Below are positions 52,217 to 60,647 of a stretch of DNA of 64,000 nt, one piece after another. Location of the stretch: contig NZ_CP108080.1 of the NCBI RefSeq assembly GCF_036181745.1, positions 4,307,501 through 4,371,500 of the forward strand. The letters run 5' to 3'. Every line of letters begins with the position of its first letter. The first letter of the stretch is position 1. The position numbers and the translations under genes are program-made. The notes under the pieces are model-generated. The model was not told the DNA's origin. It ran no database searches and worked only from the letters and a program-made list of their open reading frames with translations. The stretch comes from Streptomyces sp. NBC_00259. GTDB taxonomy: Bacteria > Actinomycetota > Actinomycetes > Streptomycetales > Streptomycetaceae.

Positions 52217-55200
52217 ATGACGCGAGCCGAGCAGCCAACGGCCCAGAGCCCCACCTCTGACCCCGACGCACGTGCCGCAGACGCACTGATCGTGGACTCA
52301 CGCGAGCGCGCCGTACGGTCGCTGCTGCGCGTACCCGCGCTGCGCAGACTGTGGAGTGCACAACTCGTCGGCGGCATCGGTGATGCCCTCGCGCTGCTGG
52401 TGCTGGTGCTGCTGGCACTTCAGACGGCAGTGGCCGAGGGGGCGTTCGGCGGGGGGTATCGCGGTGCCGCCTTCGCCGTTGCCGCCGTCTTCGGCGCCCG
52501 GTTCCTCGCGACGCTGCTCTTCGGGGCCGTGCTCCTGGGCCCGCTCACCTCGCTCACGGCGCCCAGCGGCCCCCTCGACCGCCGGTGGACGATGATCGGG
52601 GCGGACGGCGTCCGTATCGCCCTGCTCGTGATCGCCCCGCTGTGGATCGACTGGACGCCGGGCGACGCCGTCGCGTATCTGCTGGCCACCGCCTTCGTCA
52701 TCGGCGTCGCCGAACGGTTCTGGACCGTCGCCCGGGAGAGCGCGGCGCCCGCGCTGCTGCCCCCGCCCCCGCTCGAGGGCGCGGCCGTACGCCCGCTGCC
52801 CGACCACCAGGACGCGCTGCGCCGACTCTCCCTGCGTACCGCGTTCGTGGCCGTCCCGGCCGGCGCCGCGGCCCTGCTCGTCGCCACGCTGATCGGCAAT
52901 CTGCTCGGCACCGGCATCGAGTGGTTCTCACTGCACCAGGCCGCGCTCGGGTCGTACGTCGCGGCAGGGCTCTTCGCCGCGTCGCTGTCCGTCCTGTCCG
53001 CCGTCGAACTTCCGGACGCACAGACCCCGCGCCCCCGCTCCCCGTTGGAGGGCCTGCGCCGTCCGGCCACGGGCAGCGGCCTCGACAAGGGGCGTACCGG
53101 CGCGGTCCCGCTGCTGGTCCTGGCCTGCGCCGCGATCGCCGGAGCCATCGCCTCCGCAGTGGCGGTCGCCGTACTGCACACGCGTGACCTGGGCGGCGGC
53201 CCGGTCGCCTTCGCCCTGCTCGTCCTCGCTCTGACCGGCGGTACGGGGCTGGGCATCCGCGCCGCGAAGGGTGTGCTGCCCGCGCTGTCGCGCCGGCGGC
53301 TGCTCGCGATCGCCATCGCCGTCACCGGCATCGCGCTGCTGACGCTCGGGCTCGTACCGGACACGGCGACGGTCCTCTTCCTCGCGGTCCTCGCGGGCGG
53401 AGCGGCCGGTGTCGCCGCGCACACCGGGCACGCGCTGATCGACCTGGAGACCGAGGAGTACCGCCGACCGCGGATCACCGAGCATCTGCAGGCCGTCGTC
53501 CGGGTCGCCATCGGGCTCGGCGCGGTCGGCGCTCCGCTGCTCGCCGCCGCCATCGGCCCGCACCGCCTCGCCAGCGGCGACTTCGTCTTCGCACACGGCG
53601 GCGCCGCGTTCACGCTGATGCTGGTCGGCGCGCTGCTGCTGCCCGTGGCCGTGATCGTCCTCGCCAAGACCGACGACCGTTCCGGCGTGCCGCTGCGGCG
53701 CGACCTGGCCGACGCGGTGCGCCGCGGCGCCGACCCGGCGCAGGCACCCTCGGCGACCGGCTTCTTCATCGCCGTCGAGGGCGGCGACGGCGCCGGGAAG
53801 TCCACGCAGGTGGACGCGCTCGCGGAGTGGATCCGCGCCAAGGGCCACGAGGTCGTCGTCACCCGTGAGCCGGGTGCCACCCCCGTCGGCAAGCGGCTCC
53901 GTTCCATCCTGCTCGACGTCTCGTCGGGCGGGCTCTCGAACCGTGCGGAGGCGCTGCTGTACGCCGCCGACCGGGCCGAGCACGTCGACACCGTCGTCCG
54001 CCCGGCGCTGGAGCGCGGCGCGATCGTCATCTCCGACCGCTACATCGACTCGTCGGTGGCCTACCAGGGCGCGGGCCGCGATCTGTCCCCGACCGAGATC
54101 GCCCGAATCTCGCGCTGGGCGACGGACGGACTGGTTCCGCATCTGACGGTGCTGCTGGACGTCTCCCCGGAGACCGCGCGCGAGCGCTTCACGGAGGCGC
54201 CCGACCGGCTGGAGTCGGAGCCGGCGGAGTTCCACCAGCGGGTACGGGCCGGATTCCTGACCCTGGCTGCCGCCGACCCGGGCCGCTATCTGGTGGTCGA
54301 CGCAGGCCAGGAACCGGAGTCCGTGACCACGGTCGTACGGCACCGGCTCGATCAGGTGCTTCCGCTCTCCGAGGCCGAGGTGAAGGCCCAGGAGGAGGCG
54401 CGGAAGGCCGCCGCGGAGGAGGCCCGCCGCAAGGCCGAGGAGGAGGCCGCGCGCAAGGCCGAGGAGGAGCGCCTGGAGCGCGAGCGCCAGGAACAGCTCG
54501 CCAAGCTGCGTGCCGAGGAGGAGGAGCGCAAGCGCCGCGAGCTGGAGGAAGCGCGCCGCCAGGAGGCCGAGCGGCAGGCTGAGGAGGCCAGGCAGCGGGC
54601 CGAGGAGGCGCGGCTGCTGGCCGAGGAGGAACGCCGCCGGCGCGAGGCGGAGGAGAAGGCCCTCCGGGAGGAAGCGGAACGCCGTCGTCGGCAGGCCGAG
54701 GAAGAGGCTCGGCTCCGGGCCGAGGCTGAGGAGCGCCGCGTCGAGAAGCAGCGCAAGGCCGAGGAGGCCCTGCTGCGGGCCGAGGAGGCGCGCCGCGCCG
54801 CCGAGTCGGCGGCCGCCGCCGCGGCGGCCGTGTCGGCCGCGGAGACGACCGTGTCCACCCCGGTGGCCGGAGCGAACGATGTGACGCAGACGGTGGAGAC
54901 GCCGCGACCGCGCGTCGGCATGACCAAGCAGGACGAGACGAAGCAGGACGAGGAGACGACGGTTCTACCGCAGGTCCCGGAGGGGACCACGGACGCCGCG
55001 CGGGACCGGGCTTCGGAGCCGGCACAGGGCGAGCGACCGGGGGCCGCCGCCGCGGACGAGACCGCGGTGCTTCCGCCGGTGCGGGACGAGCGGCGAGGAG
55101 CTGCCGCCGCCGATGAGACCGCGGTGCTTCCGCCGGTGCGGGACGAGCGGCGAGGAGCTGCCGCCGCCGATGAGACGGCGGTCCTCCCGCCCGTGCGGGA

Positions 55201-55420
55201 CGAGCGTCCCGCCGACCGGGTGCCCGAGGGCATCTTCCGGGACGAGCGGCCCGCGAACTCGGACGAGCGCACGCGCGAGCTGCCACAGGTCGACGAGCAG
55301 GGCCGTCCGCGCCGCCGGTCCGACTGGGCGGAGGAGACCCCGCTCGACGATCTCCCGACCCTGGCGGACGAACTGCTCGGCCCGCACGAGGACGACGACG
55401 AGCGGTACCGGAGGCGTTAG
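52217..55420 (+). CDS. tmk: Membrane protein-thymidylate kinase fusion
   Basis: This 1067-residue protein has three parts. Residues ~30-490 form a transporter-like membrane region (about 11-12 helices, MFS-like). ~515-716 is thymidylate kinase (P-loop EGGDGAGKST, TREPG, and DRYIDSSVAYQG), phosphorylating dTMP to dTDP. ~720-870 is a long Glu/Ala/Arg coiled coil (EEARRKAEEEA...). After ~870 come a low-complexity acidic tail with three 19-residue repeats. The Streptomyces orthologue is annotated as a large membrane protein with kinase domain (SCO3542, memory). No other tmk was seen here, so this is probably the cell's dTMP kinase, membrane-tethered. Confidence 0.9.
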   Translation: MTRAEQPTAQSPTSDPDARAADALIVDSRERAVRSLLRVPALRRLWSAQLVGGIGDALALLVLVLLALQTAVAEGAFGGGYRGAAFAVAAVFGARFLATLLFGAVLLGPLTSLTAPSGPLDRRWTMIGADGVRIALLVIAPLWIDWTPGDAVAYLLATAFVIGVAERFWTVARESAAPALLPPPPLEGAAVRPLPDHQDALRRLSLRTAFVAVPAGAAALLVATLIGNLLGTGIEWFSLHQAALGSYVAAGLFAASLSVLSAVELPDAQTPRPRSPLEGLRRPATGSGLDKGRTGAVPLLVLACAAIAGAIASAVAVAVLHTRDLGGGPVAFALLVLALTGGTGLGIRAAKGVLPALSRRRLLAIAIAVTGIALLTLGLVPDTATVLFLAVLAGGAAGVAAHTGHALIDLETEEYRRPRITEHLQAVVRVAIGLGAVGAPLLAAAIGPHRLASGDFVFAHGGAAFTLMLVGALLLPVAVIVLAKTDDRSGVPLRRDLADAVRRGADPAQAPSATGFFIAVEGGDGAGKSTQVDALAEWIRAKGHEVVVTREPGATPVGKRLRSILLDVSSGGLSNRAEALLYAADRAEHVDTVVRPALERGAIVISDRYIDSSVAYQGAGRDLSPTEIARISRWATDGLVPHLTVLLDVSPETARERFTEAPDRLESEPAEFHQRVRAGFLTLAAADPGRYLVVDAGQEPESVTTVVRHRLDQVLPLSEAEVKAQEEARKAAAEEARRKAEEEAARKAEEERLERERQEQLAKLRAEEEERKRRELEEARRQEAERQAEEARQRAEEARLLAEEERRRREAEEKALREEAERRRRQAEEEARLRAEAEERRVEKQRKAEEALLRAEEARRAAESAAAAAAAVSAAETTVSTPVAGANDVTQTVETPRPRVGMTKQDETKQDEETTVLPQVPEGTTDAARDRASEPAQGERPGAAAADETAVLPPVRDERRGAAAADETAVLPPVRDERRGAAAADETAVLPPVRDERPADRVPEGIFRDERPANSDERTRELPQVDEQGRPRRRSDWAEETPLDDLPTLADELLGPHEDDDERYRRR
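55028..55198 (+). repeat. Three tandem 57-bp repeats in the tmk-fusion tail
   Basis: Units at 55028-55084, 55085-55141 and 55142-55198 each encode a 19-residue block of the form (D/G)ERxGAAAADETAVLPPVR. Copies two and three are nearly identical in DNA, which suggests recent duplication. They lie in the acidic C-terminal tail. Confidence 0.9.
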
Positions 55421-55478
55421 CCGGGCGCTGGCCCTACGGCGCGGCCCTACGGCGCGGTGCGTCGTCGGGGCGGGCGGG

Positions 55479-55487
55479 TTGTCCACA
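55479..55487 (+). promoter_or_regulatory. DnaA-box-like site (TTGTCCACA) upstream of holB
   Basis: Exact Streptomyces-preferred DnaA box, 94 bp before the holB start, single copy. Could be a DnaA regulatory site for a replication gene or chance. Confidence 0.35.
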
Positions 55488-55580
55488 GGCGGCGGGGGCT
55501 GTCGGACCCCTGCTCCACAATGGGAACCCGGTGCAACACCTTCGTAGCCTCGTACGACGTCGGAAGGCGGTGGCGGCAGC

Positions 55581-56786
55581 ATGGCCGTGTGGGACGACCT
55601 GGTCGGGCAGGACCGCGTCCAGGAGCAGCTCGCCGCCGCTGCCCGGGACGCCGACGCGCTCGTCACCGCTGTCGCGGCGGGTGAGCAGTCGCCGCCCGTG
55701 TCCAAGATGACGCACGCCTGGCTGTTCACCGGCCCGCCCGGCTCCGGGCGCTCCACCGCGGCACGGGCGTTCGCGGCGGCCCTGCAGTGCACCAGCCCGG
55801 ACCGCGCGATGGGTGGTGCGCCGGGCTGCGGATTCTGCGACGGCTGCCACACCAGCCTGGTCGGTACGCACGCCGACGTCGAGGTCGTGCGCACGGACCT
55901 GCTCTCCATCGGTGTGAAGGAGACCCGCGACCTGGTGCGGCGCGCCCAGCTGTCGCCCGCGGTCGGCCGCTGGCAGGTCATCGTCCTGGAGGACGCCGAC
56001 CGCCTCACGGAGGGCGCGGGCAACGTCCTGCTGAAGGCCGTCGAGGAGCCCGCCCCGCGCACGGTCTGGCTGCTGTGCGCGCCCTCCCTGGAGGACGTGC
56101 TGCCCACGATCCGCTCCCGCTGCCGGCACCTCTCACTCCGCACCCCGCCCGTCGCCTCCGTCGCGGACGTGCTGATGAGACGGGACGGGATCGAGCCCGA
56201 GGTGGCCGCGTCCGCCGCCCGCGCGACCCAGGGGCACATCGGCCGGGCACGCCGGCTCGCCACGGACGAGGCGGCCCGTGCCCGCCGTGCCACCGTCCTC
56301 AAGCTCCCGCTGCGCGTCGAGGACGTCGGCGGCGGCCTCAGGGCCGCCCAGGAGCTGGTCGACGCGGCCGCGGAGGACGCCAAGCAGGTCGCGGAGGAGG
56401 TCGACACCAAAGAGACCGAGGATCTCAAGGCCGCCCTGGGCGCGGTGGCGGGTGGCCGGATGCCGCGCGGCACGGCAGGGGCGATGAAGGAGCTGGAGGA
56501 CAGACAGAAGCGCCGCAGGACGCGCACCCAGCGGGACAGTCTCGACCTCGCGCTCACCGACCTGACCGGGTTCTACCGCGATGTGCTGGCGCTGCAGCTC
56601 GGCTCCCGGGTCGCCCTCGCGAACGAGGACGTACGGGACGCGCTGGACCGGGTGGCCCGCGGTTCCAGCCCGGAGGGGACCCTGCGCCGGATAGAGGCGG
56701 TCCTGGCCTGCCGTGAGGCCCTGGACGCGAACGTGGCGCCGCTGCTGGCGGTGGAGGCGATGACCATGGCGCTCCGTACGGGCTGA
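55581..56786 (+). CDS. holB: DNA polymerase III delta' subunit
   Basis: This 401-residue clamp-loader subunit has a zinc-module (CGFCDGC preceded by CTSPDR), and a P-loop GPPGSGRST with Arg instead of Lys, as expected for delta' which does not hydrolyse ATP. SRC sensor is in IRSRCRHL. C-terminal helical region has a linker rich in Lys/Arg. ATG start. It follows tmk by 160 bp, the order being standard for Streptomyces. Confidence 0.92.
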   Translation: MAVWDDLVGQDRVQEQLAAAARDADALVTAVAAGEQSPPVSKMTHAWLFTGPPGSGRSTAARAFAAALQCTSPDRAMGGAPGCGFCDGCHTSLVGTHADVEVVRTDLLSIGVKETRDLVRRAQLSPAVGRWQVIVLEDADRLTEGAGNVLLKAVEEPAPRTVWLLCAPSLEDVLPTIRSRCRHLSLRTPPVASVADVLMRRDGIEPEVAASAARATQGHIGRARRLATDEAARARRATVLKLPLRVEDVGGGLRAAQELVDAAAEDAKQVAEEVDTKETEDLKAALGAVAGGRMPRGTAGAMKELEDRQKRRRTRTQRDSLDLALTDLTGFYRDVLALQLGSRVALANEDVRDALDRVARGSSPEGTLRRIEAVLACREALDANVAPLLAVEAMTMALRTG

Positions 56787-56860
56787 CCCACCCCTGTGCT
56801 CGAATCACCCATACGGGTGCGAAGGGGCACGATACGGCTCCCGGCGGATAGGCTCCCAGG

Positions 56861-58429
56861 ATGGACAACAGGCAGTTCCTCAGGACCTCCGCCATCGCGT
56901 TCGCCACAGCCCTGGGGCTGCTTGTCTCCGGCTGCAGCGGCAGCAGTTCGACGTCGGAGGCGTCCGAACCCTCGGGTTCGTCGTCGGTCCCGGGAGCGGC
57001 CGCGCCCTCGCCGGTGTCGACGGCCGAGATGAAGCCGTACTACACGCAGAAGCTGAGCTGGCGGAGCTGCGGCGCGCCCGGCTTCCAGTGCGCCACCCTC
57101 AAGGCGCCGCTGGACTATGCGAAGCCGGACGGGCCCTCGATCAAGCTGGCCGTGGCGCGGGTGAAGGCCACCGGGCCGGGCAAGCGGATCGGCTCGCTCC
57201 AGGTGAATCCCGGAGGGCCGGGCGGCTCTGCCGTCGGCTACCTCCAGGGGTACGCGGGCGTCGGCTATCCCTCCCCCGTCCGGGCCCGGTACGACATGGT
57301 GGCCATCGACCCGCGCGGAGTGGCCCGCAGCGAACCCGTCGAGTGTCTCAACGGGAAGGCCATGGACGCGTACACACAGAGCGACCAGACCCCCGACGAC
57401 GAGGCCGAGATCAGCAAACTGAGCACGGCCTTCAAGGGCTTCGCGACAGGCTGCAAGAAGCGGTCCGCCACGGTCCTCCCGCATGTCTCGACGGTCGAGG
57501 CGGCCCGGGACATGGACATCCTGCGGGCCGTGCTGGGCGACGAGAAGCTGTCGTACGTCGGGGCGTCGTACGGCACCTTCCTCGGTGCGACCTACGCCGA
57601 GCTGTTCCCGGACCGGGTCGGCCGGCTCGTGCTCGACGGAGCCATGGACCCCGCCCTCCCCGCGCGCCAGATGAACCGCGACCAGACCGCGGGATTCGAG
57701 ACGGCGTTCAAGTCCTTCGCCACCGACTGTGTGAAGCGCACGGACTGCCCGCTGGGCACCGCGTCGCCGGCGGACGCCGCGAACCGGATGAAGGACTTCT
57801 TCGCCAAGGTGGACGCCGACCCCGTCCCGACCGGCGAGAGCCGTGACCTCACCGAGTCGCTGGCCACGACGGGTGTCATCGCCGCGATGTACGACGAGGC
57901 CGCCTGGCCCCAGCTCCGCGAGGGCCTCACCCAGGCCATGAACGGTGACGGCGCCGGACTGCTCGCGCTGTCCGACACCTACTACGAGCGCGAGAGCGAC
58001 GGCTCGTACTCGAATCTGATGTCCGCCTACTCCGCCGTCAGCTGCCTCGACCTGCCGCCCGCCTTCGCCACCCCCGGCGAGGTCTCCGCATCCACCGCCG
58101 ACTTCGAGAAGGCCTCCCCGGTCTTCGGCAAGGGCTTCGCCTGGGCCTCCCTGAGCTGCGCCTACTGGCCGACCCCGGCCACCGGATCCCCCCACCGCAT
58201 CGAGGCGAAGGGAGCGGCCCCGATCCTGGTCGTCGGCACCACGCGTGACCCGGCCACCCCCTACAAGTGGGCCCAGGCCCTCGCCGGCCAGCTCGACTCG
58301 GGGACCTTGCTCACCTACGACGGCGACGGTCACACGGCCTACGGACGCGGCAGCGACTGCATCGACACGGCGATCAACACCTACCTCCTGGAGGGCACGC
58401 CGCCCTCGTCGGGCAAGCGCTGCAAGTAG
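56861..58429 (+). CDS. Secreted tripeptidyl-aminopeptidase-like lipoprotein
   Basis: This 522-residue alpha/beta-hydrolase lipoprotein has signal with lipobox VSGC (Cys25). It has NPGGPGGSA oxyanion loop, GASYGTFLG serine elbow, and TRDPATPY and DGHTAYG near the acid and His of the triad. It resembles Streptomyces SlpD/SlpE and tripeptidyl aminopeptidases. Extra C-terminal Cys residues may pair. It ends 155 bp before tRNA-Thr. Confidence 0.9.
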   Translation: MDNRQFLRTSAIAFATALGLLVSGCSGSSSTSEASEPSGSSSVPGAAAPSPVSTAEMKPYYTQKLSWRSCGAPGFQCATLKAPLDYAKPDGPSIKLAVARVKATGPGKRIGSLQVNPGGPGGSAVGYLQGYAGVGYPSPVRARYDMVAIDPRGVARSEPVECLNGKAMDAYTQSDQTPDDEAEISKLSTAFKGFATGCKKRSATVLPHVSTVEAARDMDILRAVLGDEKLSYVGASYGTFLGATYAELFPDRVGRLVLDGAMDPALPARQMNRDQTAGFETAFKSFATDCVKRTDCPLGTASPADAANRMKDFFAKVDADPVPTGESRDLTESLATTGVIAAMYDEAAWPQLREGLTQAMNGDGAGLLALSDTYYERESDGSYSNLMSAYSAVSCLDLPPAFATPGEVSASTADFEKASPVFGKGFAWASLSCAYWPTPATGSPHRIEAKGAAPILVVGTTRDPATPYKWAQALAGQLDSGTLLTYDGDGHTAYGRGSDCIDTAINTYLLEGTPPSSGKRCK

Positions 58430-58583
58430 CCGCGACGGCAGCCCCTCCGCCCCTCACCGCCGACCCGGCCCACCCCGTCGGGGTGATCACCGGGGCGGTC
58501 AGGGGCACCCCGAACAACCCTGTAGACTTAGCGCCGCTGCTGATGCGAGCCTGCTCCTGCCGGAACGGCTCTATCGGCAGCAT

Positions 58584-58657
58584 GCCGCCTTAGCTCAGTT
58601 GGCCAGAGCAACGCACTCGTAATGCGTAGGTCTCGGGTTCGAATCCCGAAGGCGGCT
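58584..58657 (+). tRNA. tRNA-Thr (CGT anticodon)
   Basis: 74-nt cloverleaf: acceptor GCCGCCT/AGGCGGC with discriminator T; anticodon stem ACGCA/TGCGT around CTCGTAA (anticodon CGT); T-arm GGTTCGAATCC. CCA not encoded. The 3' 36-37 nt are repeated 724 bp downstream, so this is an integration target. Confidence 0.96.
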
Positions 58658-58658
58658 C
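58622..58658 (+). repeat. Attachment-site repeat, left copy (inside tRNA-Thr)
   Basis: The 37 bases from the anticodon stem 3' side to one base past the acceptor stem are repeated at 59346-59382 with one mismatch (T to G in the T-arm). Such 3'-tRNA direct repeats are the footprint of site-specific tyrosine-integrase integration. Confidence 0.85.
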
Positions 58659-58682
58659 AGAAAGTGCAGGTCAGTGCACACG

Positions 58683-58716
58683 AAGGCCCTCCGTAAGAGA
58701 CTACGGAGGGCCTTTT
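58683..58716 (+). terminator. Terminator after tRNA-Thr (element-supplied)
   Basis: A perfect 13-bp stem AAGGCCCTCCGTA/TACGGAGGGCCTT with AGAGAC loop and TTTTA follows the tRNA by 26 bp. It can work in both directions for the tRNA and the minus-strand gene. Confidence 0.9.
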
Positions 58717-58799
58717 ACGTTGCCGAGGGGAACATCCTGGGAACGCGCGGCGCCCCGTATTCAACCCTTCGGGAATCGCAAGGTTGTTTGTCCGGAATG

Positions 58800-59102
58800 T
58801 TATGTGAACGGGAAAGCCTCTGGGCCCATGAAGGCGAGAGCTGCTCCTACGGAGCCGAGGGCTGTGAGCATGACGGCCGTGAACCGTCCTGGCTTCCACT
58901 TCATGAAGAATGCCGTGACGAGGAGGATGGCGGAACCGGCGCAGGCGGCGAGATGGACGAGCCATGCCTTCTCTGCGTTGTCCTGGATGAGAAGCTGGTA
59001 CGGAGCAACCGCCAGGATGAGGGCGATGACTCCCCATTCTTCGCCACCGAGGACTCTCTTTTGCCCAGTGTCTTCCGCTTCCGTGGTGTCTACGATACTC
59101 AT
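58800..59102 (-). CDS. Small three-helix membrane protein in the tRNA-Thr remnant
   Basis: This 100-residue protein has three hydrophobic segments (about residues 22-42, 48-68 and 75-95) and an acidic N-terminus (MSIVDTTEAEDTGQK). No family recognised. The ATG has AGGA eight bases upstream; a start ten codons earlier is possible. Its codons include more A/T-ending ones than chromosomal neighbours. By location it could be an exclusion, immunity or toxin-like protein, but there is no direct evidence. Confidence 0.6.
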   Translation of the reverse strand: MSIVDTTEAEDTGQKRVLGGEEWGVIALILAVAPYQLLIQDNAEKAWLVHLAACAGSAILLVTAFFMKWKPGRFTAVMLTALGSVGAALAFMGPEAFPFT

Positions 59103-59345
59103 CTCCCTTTTCCTGTAGGGGCGTTCAGTCACTGGTGATCAATGGTGAGGGACGCTGGCAGCAGGGTGCGGGTTGCCCCGACGGTGGCACTGGCGCACAG
59201 GTCAACAAGGCACTGGCCCCGCCCACAGATTGGAGCCGGAAGCACCGAGCGCGCCGAGTGGAAGCCTGCACCCGTTCTGACCTGCCGCGTTCCCTGGGAT
59301 CAGGCCATGTTGATCAAGATCGTGATGGTCATGCGCTGATTCGTC

Positions 59346-59382
59346 ATGCGTAGGTCTCGGGTTCGAAGCCCGAAGGCGGCTC
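59346..59382 (+). repeat. Attachment-site repeat, right copy (tRNA-Thr 3'-end fragment)
   Basis: This is a partial tRNA: the anticodon 3' stem, variable loop, T-arm (GGTTCGAAGCC, one base changed) and acceptor 3' strand. The 5' half is missing, so it is not a gene. It marks the right end of the inserted segment. Confidence 0.85.
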
Positions 59383-59389
59383 TTTCGAG

Positions 59390-59421
59390 GCCCAGCCCGG
59401 ACACTGTCTGAGCTGGGCTTT
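59390..59421 (+). terminator. Probable original tRNA-Thr terminator, displaced
   Basis: GCCCAGC (59390-59396) pairs with GCTGGGC (59412-59418) over a 15-nt loop and TTTCTC follows. It lies just after the right att copy, where the pre-insertion tRNA terminator would be. Confidence 0.65.
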
Positions 59422-59567
59422 CTCGTTTGAGAGGACGTGGCGGAGGCGCGGGGCGCGCGGCCGGGCAGGCGTACTTCCGGCGCCATGCGGTCGAGCTGCA
59501 CGTGCGCTTGATCGGTCTTTGCCGTGGCCCGGCTGCGATCACTGCGAATCGGGAGCACCTTGGAGGC

Positions 59568-59777
59568 ATGGCGCCGCCCATCGTTGTGCATCGGCCGTCG
59601 CCCTCCGGCGGTCGGCGGGTCACCGTGCGTGGAGAGATCCTCGGCCTCGCGCACGATGACCGGGAGGTCATCGAGTTTCTGCGGCGTGCCGGCCTGCCGG
59701 ACGCCTGGGATCTTCTCGACGATCCGAACTGGGTCGAGTGGCGGGGTGGGCACGCGCATCAGTGGGACGCTGCCTGA
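59568..59777 (+). CDS. Conserved small hypothetical protein
   Basis: This 69-residue protein (MAPPIVVHRPSPSGGRRVTVR... ending WVEWRGGHAHQWDAA) is of a kind widespread in Streptomyces (memory) and of unknown role. It has a beta-strand start followed by a helix (DREVIEFLRRAGLP). GGGAG and GGAGG occur upstream; ATG chosen by homologue length. Confidence 0.7.
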   Translation: MAPPIVVHRPSPSGGRRVTVRGEILGLAHDDREVIEFLRRAGLPDAWDLLDDPNWVEWRGGHAHQWDAA

Positions 59778-59900
59778 CCCGCAGGCGAGGGGCATCGGGT
59801 CAGCGTCGCGGGTGAGGCGCGTCGAAGGGCGTACCCCCGTAGGTGCCCGGTGCCGTTCGACTCCCCACCGTGTGGGGGAGCGGGCTGTCAGGATGTCCGG

Positions 59901-60278
59901 ATGGAGCCTTCGGAGATCGTGCGCAGCCTGTGGGACCGCATGCAGGAGAGGGACTGGGCCGGGGTCGGTGAGTTGCTCGCCGAGGACGTGGTGGTCGAGT
60001 GGCCGGTCAGCGGGGAGCGGATCGTGGGCCGTGACAACTACGTGAGCATCAACGCGGAGTACCCGGAGGGCTGGTCGATCCGGGTGCTACGAGTCGTCGC
60101 GGACGGCGGGACGGTGGTGTCCGAGGTGGAGGTGCCGCACGAGGCGATGGGCGTGCACCGGGTGGCGTCGTTCTGGACGGTCCGGGAAGGGAAGATCGTC
60201 GAGGGGCGGGAGTACTGGAGCGAGCTGGGTTCGGACCCGTCGCCGCAGTGGCGCGCCGCTTACGTCCAGAAGGTCTGA
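59901..60278 (+). CDS. SnoaL/NTF2-like fold protein
   Basis: This 125-residue nuclear-transport-factor-2-like protein has the helix-strand layout of SnoaL-like proteins (VRSLWDRMQERDWAGVGELLAEDVVVEWPV, VASFWTVREGKIVEGREYW). These serve as small hydrolases, isomerases or binding proteins; the role here is unknown. The ATG right after GATGTCCGG is chosen over a longer frame lacking family sequence. Confidence 0.8.
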   Translation: MEPSEIVRSLWDRMQERDWAGVGELLAEDVVVEWPVSGERIVGRDNYVSINAEYPEGWSIRVLRVVADGGTVVSEVEVPHEAMGVHRVASFWTVREGKIVEGREYWSELGSDPSPQWRAAYVQKV

Positions 60279-60647
60279 CCCGTAGCCCCCCGAGTCGGGG
60301 GTCCTGCGTCCCAACACCCGGGGAAGTCCGCCCGGTCACCCTGTCGTTCTTCGTGGGGCTGTGGAGGCTGTGGGGGTCGCCGCAATGGCGCGCCGCCGAC
60401 ACGGTTCAGACACGATCCGCGAAGCCCCCGGACGACGGCCGGGCGGCCGGAAGCAGCAGACGAAAGCCCCGGTCACTCGCGCGTGACCAGGGCTTTCTCT
60501 GTCTCCGAATCCGGCGTGGCGGTGACACTCCCCCGAGTGTGGCCATCCACGCCGAGCACCGTCTCACCGGATCCGACGAGGAGATACAAACAGCCTTCAC
60601 CAACACATCGCTAACATGTGGCCAACGGTCAGCGCAGGAGGAAGGCA
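60279..60647. other. Upstream region of the SARP regulator
   Basis: 369 bp with no supported gene. A hairpin at 60462-60497 ends the upstream transcript, and the last ~130 bp (AT-richer: TACAAACAGCC, ACATCGCTAACATGTGG) is the likely SARP promoter. Confidence 0.5.
60462..60497. terminator. Hairpin terminator before the SARP gene
   Basis: A 15-bp stem (60462-60476 with 60483-60497, one C.A mismatch) and TCGCGC loop, ending GGGCTTTC then TCTGTC. Probably ends the SnoaL-like transcript. Confidence 0.7.

Larger units (their letters stand above)
58659..59382. mobile_element. 724-bp remnant of a tRNA-Thr-integrated element
   Basis: The segment is bounded by the tRNA-Thr 3' end and its downstream copy. 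It has a terminator right after the tRNA, one minus-strand gene for a three-helix membrane protein, and no integrase or excisionase, so it is a deletion relic or a non-autonomous passenger. The original tRNA terminator appears to be the hairpin just beyond the second copy. The GC content is lower and less regular than around it. Confidence 0.75.

Noticed and set aside
49050..52418. 1122-codon open frame on the minus strand opposite topA
   Set aside because: It is a mirror of the biased topA codons; TopA motifs are clear on the + strand.
59142..59339. 65-codon + strand frame inside the tRNA-Thr remnant
   Set aside because: No ribosome site and no recognisable or structured product; overlaps the element end and is probably chance.
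59346..59382. Second tRNA-Thr gene
   Set aside because: Only the 3' half is present; the 5' acceptor strand, D-arm and anticodon loop are missing. It is an att copy.
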